Origin: Spiroplasma endosymbiont of Asaphidion curtum
Lineage (GTDB): Bacteria; Bacillota_I; Bacilli_A; Mycoplasmatales; Nriv7
Assembly (NCBI RefSeq): GCF_964031085.1
Contig: NZ_OZ035001.1
Span: forward strand, 62,001-126,000
Direction: 5' to 3'
DNA length: 64,000 nt
Shown: positions 49,970 through 59,823 of the stretch, piece after piece
Layout of the letters: every line of letters starts with the position of its first letter
How positions within the stretch are numbered: position 1 is the first letter of the stretch
Notes under the pieces: model-generated
The model's input: the letters and a program-made list of their open reading frames with translations, nothing else
Databases searched by the model: none
Told to the model about the DNA's origin: nothing
Position numbers and translations under genes: made by a program

Positions 49970-52117
49970 CTAATCTTCCTGCAAAACCTTCTTTAATAAT
50001 GGATGATTAGATCGTAAAACTTTAATCCCACTATTAAAAGCAACCTCAACATTAGAATTTAAAATATTAGTTACCATCCCTTTACCAAAAGTAGAATGTT
50101 GAATAATATCACCAGTTTTTCATTGCGAATTTTTTTCTTGTGTTAAAGAAATATTTTTCGGTATTGTTCAATTTAATGACCGTTTAGTATCTTCTAATTG
50201 TTCATCGCTTTTAATTTCTAATAAACTAGGATTAATTTCAATAACAAATCTTGAAGGTAAGCGATAATTATTAGTTACATAAGAAAACCCTTCACTATAA
50301 CTTAAAAATAATCCTTTCCTTGCTCTTGTAATCGCAACATATAAAATTCTTCGTTCTTCTTCAATAGCAGAAATTCCTTCTTCAATACTTAAAGTATTAG
50401 GAAAAATGCCTTCATTTAAACCAATAATAAATACAAAATCATATTCTAAACCTTTAGCATTATGAATTGTCATCAAACTAACTTTATCTTGATCAGCAGA
50501 ATTTTCATCTTGATCAACATATAAACTAACTTCTTGTAAATAATGTTGTAATAATTCCATTCCTTGTAATGAATCAGAATTTTGCAAATCATAATTTTCC
50601 ATATGATTAAATAATTCTTTAACATTTTCTAAGTGTTCTTCTTCAAAACCATCTGCTAATTGCTGTAAGTAATTACCGTTATTTAAAAAATCTTGACTAA
50701 ATGAAGTCATCTTTTCATATGATTTTAGCTTCTCTTTTCAAACTTTTAAATATGTAATTAATTTAATTATTGATGGTTTTAAACTAGCAACATTTACCAT
50801 TAAATATTCTAAAAGCGATTGGTGATTATTTTGTGATTGTTCAATTAAATTATTAATTGTTGTCATCCCCACACCTTTAATCAAATTTAAAACTCTTACT
50901 GTTGATAACTGATCACCATAAACTAAAGTTTTTAAGTAAGCTAAAACATCCTTAATTTCTTTTCTTTCAAAAAACTTAAAACCACCATAAATACGATAAT
51001 TAATATGATTATTAATTAATGCTTCTTCTAAATCACGAGAAAGATAATTAGCACGATAAAGAATTAAAATATTATTTAATAAAATATTTTTCTCAACTAA
51101 TTTTTTAATTTCTTTTGCTACTCAGTTAGTTTCACGAATACTAGTATTACCATGATATAGTTTTGTCTTACTACCAAGGTCATTCATCGTAAATAAATCT
51201 TTAGCAATTCGTGAATGATTATGATTAATAAGAATATTTGCCACATCTAAAATATTTTGTGTTGAACGATAATTTTGATTAAGAATAAAAGTTTTTCCAT
51301 TAGGAAAATAGTTATCAAAATCTAAAATTAATCTTGCTTTTGCTCCCCGAAAAGAATAAATTGTTTGATCTGGATCACCAACAACAGTAATATTTTGATG
51401 AATTTTTACTAAATAACTAATTAATTCAAACTGTAATTCATTAGTATCTTGAAATTCATCAACTAAAACATACGAAAATCGCTTTTGTCACTTTTGTAAT
51501 ACTTCTGCATGATGCGAAAATAATTCTAAAGTTAATGTCAATAAATCATCAAAATCAACCATATTATTTTTAGGTAAATGTTGTAAATAAATCTTATAAA
51601 TTTCTAATCATTGTTGTTTATGTTCATGATAAAAATCATTATTAATAACATCACGATCACGATACGATAATTGATGATTTTTTCAATAAGAAATCATTCT
51701 ACTAACTTTCTTAATTTTATTACTATCAAAATTATATTGCTTATTTTTAATAATATCTTTTAAAATATTAATTTTATCAACAGTATCAATAATAATAAAA
51801 TCTTTTGTATATCCCAAAACCACAATATCTCTTCTTAAAACGCGAACACAAAAAGCATGATATGTATGAACTCATGTATATTTAGATTTATCACCAACCA
51901 ATTCATTTAATCAACTTTTCATTTCATTAGCTGCTTTATTAGTAAAAGTTACTGCTAAAATTTGATTACTACTAATAGCCAAATTATGAATTAAATGAGC
52001 AATTTTATAAATAATAACTCTTGTTTTGCCACTTCCAGCACCAGCTATAATTCTATTAGCACCTTCACTACTTAAAACTGCTAATTTTTGTTCTTCATTT
52101 AAATGGTTTATATTCAT
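49970..52117 (-). CDS. pcrA: ATP-dependent DNA helicase PcrA/UvrD
   Basis: A 715-residue superfamily 1 helicase with many TGA-Trp. Motif I AGAGSGKT (residues 25-32), Ia [74 protein letters not shown]. It works in repair and plasmid or phage replication. The C-terminus has the HSTFGKGMV motif of PcrA that binds RNA polymerase in other Firmicutes. It follows the RDD gene at a 12-base gap. Confidence 0.95.
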
Positions 52118-52129
52118 CTTCTACTCCTT

Positions 52130-52870
52130 TTATAAGTCTTCAATTGCTTTTAATTCTTTACTATCAATAGTTCCGGGTAAAGAATCTTGTAAATGAATAT
52201 GAATTTTATTATCTTGTAATTTTTCTTTTTCCTGTTTTTTTTCTTGATGATAACGAACATCAACAATATAAAGTTGTAAATAGCGATCAAAGAATAATTG
52301 ATTTTTAACATCAAACTTATAAAGTAACATTAAAGAACCATATCATAATAAATAAAATAATCCCATTAATCTTAATGTAATTGTTACTGCTAACGGTAAA
52401 GAATGGTGTGACTTAGTAATTACAAAAATATTTTGGTAATTAAAAATAAAAATTGGATATTTAAAAACTAAACTAACAAATAAATTACTAATAATCAAAA
52501 TTACTCACGGAACAATTGTAATAAACAATTCCCGATATAATAAATCTCAAATCCGAATCTTTTTTTTACCTTCTTTAATTAATTTAAAACGAAAAATAAA
52601 TTTTGCTATTGTTCTACCTTGACAAAAATATGGCATCATAACAAAATAAGACATTAATAGTGACAATGCACTTAGATGATTAATAATTGCTTTTTGTCAA
52701 TCATTAAGATATTGATTTTGATAAATTCCCCAAGTAATAATAAAAATTATCATACTGATAATTATATAATCAATCACTCTAGCAAAAATTACTTTTCAAA
52801 GTGTTACTAACAAATATTGGGATTTTTTTCTTATAGTGTTTTTATCACTACTAATAGTTTTAATTTTCAT
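52130..52870 (-). CDS. RDD-family membrane protein
   Basis: 246 residues from ATG 52870. Early FARVIDYIIISMIIFIITWG matches the RDD core (R-x-x-D in the first span); the next spans are near residues 60-75, 115-140 and 165-185. The C-terminal 60 residues are charged. RDD proteins are thought to be small-molecule or ion transporters. Assignment rests on the RVIDY motif and membrane layout. Confidence 0.7.
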
Positions 52871-52878
52871 AATATTAA

Positions 52879-53826
52879 TTAAATAAAATTCTTTAAATAT
52901 TTTTTTCAATTTTTAGCAACATCTCTATTGAACAAATCATCTGGTACTAAATTGAGATATTGATTTTTTTCTCAGTGAGGAAATCTTTTAGTGACTTTAT
53001 TTGTAACTTCTTTAACAGCTTTTTTAACTAATACTTTATTTCCTGTTGGAGCAATAATTTTTAAAAATGTATAGTAATGAAAACGAACAAATGCATATTC
53101 TAATTCTTCAGTTAATTCTCGTGCTAAGTTAATTTGTTTATAATAGTTATAAATATGAACTCATTGCTTTAAAAAATCAAAACTATTAAAATTTAATAAC
53201 GGCTCAATTTCAATATCTAGTAATATTTTAGTACTCGTATATAAAGTTTCAATTCATGGTAATATTTTATAAATAAATAATAAATCAAAACGATTAGAAC
53301 GACGAAAAGTAATTTTATGACTAGTAATAATCTTTCTTTTAAATAACTTATTAAATAGTGAATGATGAATTAAAGCAAAGACTTCACGATTTAAAAGGGG
53401 ATGATACAAATTATTATTTTTTAATCTTCGCGAAGAAACATGATGATAAACATTAGAATACTGAACCATAAATTCAATTAAATCAGGTTCATCATTATTA
53501 TTAATTTCTTGTATAATACTTTCCATAAAATTATTTATTAATTTATATCCCGGTTGCAAAAATAAAACATAAGTTCCTTTAGCATTACTTAATGCTAAAT
53601 TTCAAGCATTAGCAGTTTCAATTTCTCTTCAACTACTAATAACTTTAATAATATCACTATGTTCTTGAAAGAATTTAGAAATATATTCTAGAGTATCATC
53701 TTTTGTTTTATCATCCACAATAATAATTTCATAATCTTTACCGTTTTGTTTTAAAATACTATTTAATGTTATTTCTAACTTATTAGTGTCATTAGAACTA
53801 GTTAAAATAAAACTGATTGTCACCAT
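52879..53826 (-). CDS. Glycosyltransferase, family 2
   Basis: 315 residues. N-terminal VTISFILTSSNDTNKLEITL and YEIIIVDDKTKDDTLEYI are GT2 nucleotide-sugar binding motifs (Asp-Asp), with YVLFLQPGY where D-x-D would be, so the metal-binding Asp is not obvious. The C-terminal half is predicted soluble. Could act on glycolipids or capsule. GGGAG precedes ATG 53826. Confidence 0.75.
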
Positions 53827-53847
53827 TATCACTCCCTTAATATAATA

Positions 53848-53853
53848 ATTATA
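53848..53853 (-). promoter_or_regulatory. -10 element for the glycosyltransferase operon
   Basis: Minus TATAAT in ATGTTATAATTATT, 22 bases before ATG 53826. It probably drives the glycosyltransferase, RDD and pcrA genes. Confidence 0.5.
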
Positions 53854-53913
53854 ACATTTGCCTTTATATATTACCTAATTAATTTATTATCATATAATAT
53901 TAATAAAATGATA

Positions 53914-54995
53914 GCTGAATTATACTTGTAAGTGCAAGTAAATAAAATTGCAAAAAATCTCATATAAAAATTTCATGATGCTAAGTTTATTTTAGAAAAA
54001 ACAAAGCAAGGAGTTTTTATATGGGTTACAAACATCTTGGCATATATGAAAGAATTTATATTGAGAATCAATTGAAGTTTAAAGTAAAAATTAGTGAAAT
54101 AGCTAAAAATCTTAATCGAAGTATTAGTACTATTATTCGAGAAGTCAATAGAAATAAAGATAGTAATCATTATTTTTCATTAATTGCACAAAATAAAGCA
54201 GAAAACAGAAAACAATCACATGTTTATTTTCATAAGTTTAAAAATAGAGAATTAGTAAAATATGTACAACAAAAATTACTATTAGGTTGATCGCCTGAAC
54301 AAATTTATGGCAGAATTAAAAATTTTCATAAAGAATGAATTATTAGTTTTAAAACAATTTACAATTGAATTTATTCTGGATTACTTGAAAAAGTTACTAA
54401 TAAAAATTTAAGAAGAAAAGGTAAGAAACGAAAATCTCAAGAAAATCGCGGTAAATTTAATGGTAAATCAATTAAAGAACGAAATATTAATGTTAATAAT
54501 CGTATAACTGTTGGTCATTGAGAAGGTGATACTGTAGTATCATCACGAGGTAAAAGTAAATCATGTTTAATAACTTTAGTTGAAAGAACATCAAGATTTA
54601 CTTTAGCAATGTTAGTTGAAAATAGAACTACTAAAGTTATTAACGAAAACATTAGCCATTATTTATCAATTCTTCCAAATAATCTTGTTAAGACTATAAC
54701 ATTTGATAGGGGTAAAGAATTTTCTAATTGACAACAACTTGAAAAAAATTTAAATGTGAAAATTTATTTTGCTAATGCGTATTCGCCTTGACAAAGAGGT
54801 ACTAATGAAAATACTAATGGTTTAATTAGAGAAAAATTTCCTAAAAAATTTAATTTTTCAAATACTACTAAAAATGCAGTTCATAAATTTATATTGTCTT
54901 TAAACCAAAGACCAAGAAAAATACTAAATTATCTTTCACCAATCGAATATTTGGTTAGAAAAATAATTTAGTTGCACTTAACTTTACAATTTGGC
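53914..54995 (+). mobile_element. IS30-family element, copy B7
   Basis: Complete copy between the divergent glycosyltransferase promoter and the alpha/beta hydrolase gene. Both ends match those fixed at B2. No clear target duplication. Confidence 0.92.
54021..54971 (+). CDS. IS30-family transposase (B7)
   Basis: Intact 316-residue frame; one Val to Ile change (RTTKVI). DDE motifs present. Confidence 0.92.
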
Positions 54996-55030
54996 GATTA
55001 AATATATTAATAAAACATGAGGTTAAAATT

Positions 55031-55519
55031 ATGCAAATTAAAAATCCCCTACCAAAAAAGTTTAAACGACTATCATTTTTTAGTTTAATTATCATTATTT
55101 TAATTTTCCCTATTTTAATATGATATCTATTATATATATGCTGTAAAAATTTTTATGTTATGTCTCGTTTCACAAATACATTTCATCATTTTGGTAAATA
55201 TGATCCCTTATATCAGGGCACTGAAAAATATAGTTTAGCTGTTTTAACTACTGATAGTATCATTAAAAATAATTCTTTAATCGCTTTTAGCGAAAAAGAA
55301 AAAAATAATCTTAAATTCCAAGAACTTGAAATTATTAATGGTAATATTATTCTTAACAGTTTAATTTTAATTAATCCTAACAATAAAAATAACAAATGAG
55401 TTATTGCCATGCATGGATGAACAGAAAACAAATTTTTAGCTTTAAGAATGACAAGACATTTTTATAATAGACTTGGTAGGACGCATAAAGTTTTGTTAGG
55501 TGGGAAAATATTTGAATAA
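55031..55519 (+). pseudogene. Alpha/beta hydrolase truncated by virus insertion
   Basis: ATG 55031 after ATGAGGTTAAAATT. Membrane span LIIIILIFPILIWYLLYI, then an extracellular-type region, then WVIAMHGWTENKFLALRMTR, the HG oxyanion motif of S33-type hydrolases. Host sequence ends at about 55467 with FYN; a 10-base MITE-like tip AGACTTGGTA and the viral end GGACGC follow, and the frame stops at 55519. The nucleophile elbow and catalytic triad are lost. Confidence 0.75.
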
Positions 55520-55987
55520 GTATTAAGACAGTCAGTAATGATTGTCTTTTTATTTTATAAGGTGTTAAAAATTTGTTCTTTGAAAATTAAATACAAGTGA
55601 GTTAATAATGTTGGTATGTATTAAAGCACGATAAATTGTGGGTGGTCGCCATAACCAAAAGAAGTTTACCAGTTAATAGGTAACACCCTATTAGCTATAG
55701 CAATTTGTTTCATTTTGCAATAAAAAAATGAATGGGTGGATTTCCTAAAAATATACACGCTATTAAATTAGTTCCAAGGGTAGGATGCGGATATTAAAGT
55801 GTAGAAATTTCTATATAGGGGTATGCTAAGTTTAAAATTATTAAAATCTTTATCTAATTAAAAAACAAAATTTAATAACAAAGCTTGTTAAACACTTAAA
55901 TCTGCGATATATAAGTGTTTAAAAAACTAAGTTAACTAACTTAGTTAATATAACTTAGTTTATAACAAATAAGAAAGGTAATTTATT
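55520..55987. other. Viral non-coding region (copy 2)
   Basis: No ORF. Features shared with copy 1: AAGACA/TGTCTT stem with T-run (55525-55555, terminator-like on +), hairpin AAACACTTA/TAAGTGTTT (55890-55920), inverted repeat AACTAAGTTA-AC-TAACTTAGTT (55925-55946) and an extra half site ACTTAGTT (about 55953). Candidates for the replication origin, packaging signal or operator. Confidence 0.6.
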
Positions 55988-56314
55988 ATGAAAAAAATTG
56001 AAAACATTTTCTTAAATACTAAAAAATATCTTTTAAAAGAAACGCAAAACGCAATGCTTATTAAAGCACCAAAAATTCCGTGATTTAATGAACAAATCGG
56101 CATTTGGTTTTCAAAGCGATTTGTTTATAAAGGAAAATATGAAAATTCTATTTGTATCGGAATAATAAAAGATAATAAATATCAAGTAATCTCAATTAAT
56201 CAAAAAGAAAAAGAAACCAAATCAATTAAAGGACAAGAATTATTAGGTTTTTTCATTGCCGAAAAAGAAAACAACAAAAAAGATATAAATTATAACTATT
56301 TTAAAGGAGCTTAA
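55988..56314 (+). CDS. Viral 108-residue soluble protein
   Basis: MKKIENIFLNTKKYLLKETQ, with PKIPWFNEQIGIWFSKRFVY and ending NYNYFKGA. TGA-Trp once. No membrane span. It lies first in the module, where inoviruses often encode the ssDNA-binding protein; length and basic/aromatic content suit this but the fold is not shown. AAAGG upstream of the ATG. Confidence 0.7.
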
Positions 56315-56316
56315 AA

Positions 56317-56538
56317 ATGAATATTGCGATTGGAATAATATTTATTATCATTTGCATAATGCTATTGGCATATTTTGCTTATAAAATTTATGCCAAAATA
56401 AAAATTAGAATTAAATATAAAAATTCCATTAAAAATAATACTGGTAATTTTACAAAAGACGAAAAAGTATTTATTGCTCGCTTTGAAGAATGAGTTAAAG
56501 CTCCTAATTCAAAAGAAAATAATGAGAATAAAAAATAA
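56317..56538 (+). CDS. Viral 73-residue membrane protein
   Basis: N-terminal span MNIAIGIIFIIICIMLLAYF and a Lys-rich tail with EEWVKAPNS (TGA-Trp). Starts 2 bases after the previous stop with AAAGGAG; the stop overlaps the next start by one base (TAATG). Confidence 0.72.
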
Positions 56539-56699
56539 TGTTTTGAGAAATTATTATGGGATTCTTAAAACTGTTTGTTCCGATAGAAAAAATGCCTGCA
56601 CAAGTTGCATTTATTGCCGGATTAATTATTATCATTACTTTTCTTTTCGCGTTAATTTCAATTATGTATTTACCAATAAAAATGATTTTTGGGAGATAA
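56538..56699 (+). CDS. Viral 53-residue membrane protein
   Basis: MFWEIIMGFLKLFVPIEKMP then the span AFIAGLIIIITFLFALISIM. The first ATG overlaps the previous stop; ATG 56556 is an alternative giving 47 residues. Coat-type small membrane protein. Confidence 0.65.
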
Positions 56700-56702
56700 A
56701 AA

Positions 56703-56933
56703 ATGACAGTAAATTTAAAAGAATTTAATTGAGAACAAATTAAACAAACTTTCTGAGATTTATTTATTCAAATTACAACTATTCCGGCTCACATTACTGG
56801 TGGTAAAGAAATTAAATTAACCGAAGCACCACTTTGACTTTTAATAGCAAACATTGCTTTTTGATTCTTAACAGCGATTATGGTGTGATTTATTCTAATG
56901 CTACTTTGAAAAACCATATCAGTATTTAGATAG
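56703..56933 (+). CDS. Viral 76-residue membrane protein
   Basis: MTVNLKEFNWEQIKQTFWDL, then a C-terminal span LLIANIAFWFLTAIMVWFIL. Six TGA-coded Trp. Candidate minor coat protein. Confidence 0.68.
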
Positions 56934-56944
56934 AAGCAAAATTA

Positions 56945-57079
56945 ATGTCAAGAAGTTACATTGTGATGCATTCACAAAGAAATTCAAAATTAATTAGGAA
57001 AAAATACAATCGTGTTAAGGTTAATCGTGGTTTTAATAAATTTAAGAAAAACTTTGAATATAAATGATGAATGTTTTAA
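56945..57079 (+). CDS. Viral 44-residue basic protein
   Basis: MSRSYIVMHSQRNSKLIRKK and YNRVKVNRGFNKFKKNFEYK, strongly basic, ending WWMF by two TGA. Likely binds the packaged ssDNA. Missing from the fused copy at 48120. Confidence 0.68.
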
Positions 57080-57098
57080 AAAGAAAGGGGGTGATTAT

Positions 57099-57341
57099 AT
57101 GATTGGAACTTTCTTAACAGAAGCACCAGCAGTAACAAAGATAACAGCTAGTGACGCGATGACTAAATTATGAAATGCGATTATAACAGCGTTTACTAAA
57201 ATGTGAGAAATTATTGCTGTTAATATGCCACAAGTCGGTAACTTCTTTGCTGATTACTGAATATTCATTTTTCCATTTATTTTGGCAATATTCTTTATTT
57301 GCTTTAAAATGTTTGAAAAATTACTTGGAGCTGTACGCTAA
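57099..57341 (+). CDS. Viral 80-residue coat-type protein
   Basis: Very strong ribosome site GGGGGTGAT. MIGTFLTEAPAVTKITASDA, an amphipathic middle, and the span YWIFIFPFILAIFFICFKMF. The strong translation signal and the size make it my best candidate for the major coat protein. Confidence 0.7.
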
Positions 57342-57355
57342 CAAAAAAAATAAAG

Positions 57356-57440
57356 TGAGGTGCAAGATGAAATTTTGCAAATGAATAATAGAAAAAAATA
57401 ACCATTTTATTGAATTAAATCGCACCTCATTTTTAATTTT
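57356..57440 (+). promoter_or_regulatory. Long-range hairpin hiding the ATPase ribosome site
   Basis: TGAGGTGC (57356-57363) pairs perfectly with GCACCTCA (57422-57429), which is followed by TTTTTAATTTT. The left arm is the ribosome site of the gene starting 57367; the right arm lies inside that gene. It can act as a terminator after the coat genes and as a translation lock. Confidence 0.55.
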
Positions 57441-58347
57441 ATGACATTGAGGAGCAATTTGATATATTTACAACGGTTATTTTAAAAACATTGTGAGCTA
57501 TTTATTTTTAGCAGGTTGTATTTTAATTTTCCTTTTTAAAATCGGTAATTTAACACAAATTAACAAAGTTATTAATTTCTTAAAAAACTCACCATTAAAT
57601 ATTGTGATTGGCTCATTAGGGACTGGAAAAACTGCTTTTCTAGTGTACGCATCAAAATTACTAAAAAAGAAGAAATATCACATCGCCTCAACCTTTCCAT
57701 TACTAGAAACCCAAAAATTAAGCTTAGGGCATATGGGATTATTAGACTTTGATTATCCGGTATTGCCAGACAAAACGTTACTTTTATGAGATGAAACGAA
57801 TTTATTTTTAGAGGGAACAGATTGAGAAAAAAATAATACCAAAAACGAGGAAACCGGTATCCAAGAATATTTCGCTCTGGCACGCCATTTTGGTCATATT
57901 GTGCTGGCTAGCGGTCAAAGAGATAAACATATTTGAGTTAAAGTTCGCGATATTGCTAATAATGTGATTGTGGGAATTCGCAAAAAACCCGTTAATATTT
58001 TTCGTCCTTACTTAAAAGTCATTTATGGTACCTTTACAAGCATTGAAGAATATGAACGCTGACGAAACACCTTAATTGATGCTAAAAATAACAAAAAAGG
58101 TCGTCGCATTAAATATCGCGATATTCCTGAACTTGATATTTATTTTTTTAAACTGAAAATTCCTTTACCAATACTTAACACTTACAATTCTTTTTACCTA
58201 GCGTTTTTAAGAGATTACTTAAATTCAAAAGTAAATCCTGACTATGAAGATAAATACTATACTGACACCGCAATTGATTTAGAAGACTTAGAATACTTAA
58301 AAATGGATAAATTTAGCAAATTTTTAAGAAAAATGAAAGAAAAATAA
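57367..58347 (+). CDS. Zot-like phage assembly ATPase
   Basis: 326 residues, many TGA-Trp. Two membrane spans near residues 24-36 and 46-57, then a Walker A motif GSLGTGKTAF (residues 82-91) and a Walker B-like TLLLWDETNLFL near 139. This is the layout of the gene I/Zot family, which drives extrusion of filamentous phage through the membrane; in inoviruses the topology varies. Located between coat genes and minor structural genes as expected. Confidence 0.85.
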
Positions 58348-58414
58348 CGGTTAACCCCATTTTTAGTAGCGACAATTATTATTTAGACATTAATTAAATT
58401 AAATTAAGTTTTAT

Positions 58415-58571
58415 TTAATATTTTTGTTTCATTATCAGTGCAATTCCAATAACAATTATAATTCAGAAAAAAATTGCCATTGGTGTAAAACCAAATAAAA
58501 ACTCAAATATCTTATATACAAGAGTTCAAGCACCTTCTAAAAATTTTACTCTATGAAAGGAACAATAAAAA
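58415..58571 (-). other. Possible antisense membrane peptide remnant
   Basis: On the minus strand a frame ending at 58415 reads LEGAWTLVYKIFEFLFGF then a span MAIFFWIIIVIGIALIM, with two TGA where Trp fits. It has no start codon. It may be a remnant of an inverted gene or chance. Otherwise the 224 bases between the ATPase and the next gene are non-coding. Confidence 0.25.
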
Positions 58572-58892
58572 ATGGCAAATCTCGCAAAAATGACCGACTT
58601 TCTCGCCCAAATGCTTTATAAAGTTTTTGATTTAATTTGAAGTCTTGAAGTACCAGGAACGAATATTCAACTAATATTTCCTTTATTCTTAACGCTGGCT
58701 GTAGAATTTCTTATGGCAATTATTCTTGGATTTGGTAGTCAACAAGTTAATTTAGAAAAGCAACGCCGATATGCCGTTAAAAATAGTGGTCGTTTAAGTG
58801 CGTGAGGAAAAACTAAAAAACAAATACAACCAATAAATCCAAATAAAATTAATTGAAAACAAAGAAATAAAAAAACAAAACAAGGTAACTAA
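58572..58892 (+). CDS. Viral 106-residue membrane protein
   Basis: MANLAKMTDFLAQMLYKVFD, one strong span (LIFPLFLTLAVEFLMAIILG) and a basic tail. GAAAGGAAC upstream. Minor structural protein by position. Confidence 0.7.
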
Positions 58893-58894
58893 CA

Positions 58895-59143
58895 ATGTTT
58901 AAACTAATTATTATTTTTATCTTAATAACTGTTCTTGGATTATTAGCTGGTAGTCATTTTGAAACTTTAACAAACTATATTAGCGAGGGCCTTGCGAATT
59001 TCCAAAAATTTATTACTAGCAATTTAACAATTTTAGAACTATTTAAACCAATGGCACGAACATTTTCACAACACCCAATTTTTACCATTCTTGGCGTTAC
59101 TTGTGTACTTATTGCATTATTTATTGTAATTAAAGGACAATAA
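58895..59143 (+). CDS. Viral 82-residue membrane protein
   Basis: N-terminal signal-like MFKLIIIFILITVLGLLAGS and C-terminal span FTILGVTCVLIALFIVIKGQ. Two-span coat-type protein; an alternative candidate for a coat protein processed after the leader. Confidence 0.7.
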   Translation: MFKLIIIFILITVLGLLAGSHFETLTNYISEGLANFQKFITSNLTILELFKPMARTFSQHPIFTILGVTCVLIALFIVIKGQ

Positions 59144-59165
59144 AAAATATGAAAGGAGAATAAAA

Positions 59166-59558
59166 ATGAAAAAACTTTTAATAAAATTATTTAAAAAAGA
59201 TAATTCAAAAGAAAAAATGCCATTAAAATTAAGAATTAAAAATTCTTTTAAAAAGCAGTGGTTAAAAATATTATTAAGTATTATTTTCATCTTTATAAGC
59301 TTATTAATTTGTGCATTAACAGCAATGGATACTAAATGAATAACTGGAACAAGTAAAGAATTTAATGATTTTATGAATAAACAGATGGTTGATTTCTTTG
59401 GTAAGTTCAATAGCGGCATTATGCTAGCGGGAATATTTGTTTTTTGATGAGGCGGAGCAATATATTTTGCAATTAAATTTGAAAAATTAATCCGCTTTAT
59501 TATTCAGAAAATTAAAACAAAAAGAGCCTTAAAAAATGAAATCAAACAAACTCATTAA
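59166..59558 (+). CDS. Viral 130-residue membrane protein
   Basis: A basic N-terminus, the span ILLSIIFIFISLLICALTAM, then a second span near FVFWWGGAIYFAIKF. Overlaps the next gene by 23 bases. Confidence 0.68.
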
Positions 59559-59808
59559 TTCTTTAAAAAAATATTGATGAATAATACTTAATTACATTAT
59601 ATTCATATCTTTAAGTATAGTTTTATTACTACATACAGATATTGAAAATTTGCAACAATTTATTAAAAATTTTGGAGCAATTGGCAAGTTAATGATTATA
59701 GGTTATTCATTAGTATGAGTAACTATAACAGAAATAGTAAACTGCTTAATTCGTTTTATATTAAAAAAGATTAAAACTAAAAGAATAATAAAAAATAAAA
59801 TATTTTAA
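59536..59808 (+). CDS. Viral 90-residue membrane protein
   Basis: MKSNKLINSLKKYWWIILNY then IIFISLSIVLLL, and a second span GYSLVWVTITEIVNCLI. Similar layout and basic ends to the preceding gene (KIKTKRALKN against KIKTKRIIKN), suggesting a tandem duplication. Confidence 0.65.
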
Positions 59809-59823
59809 AAAGGAGTGATAAAA

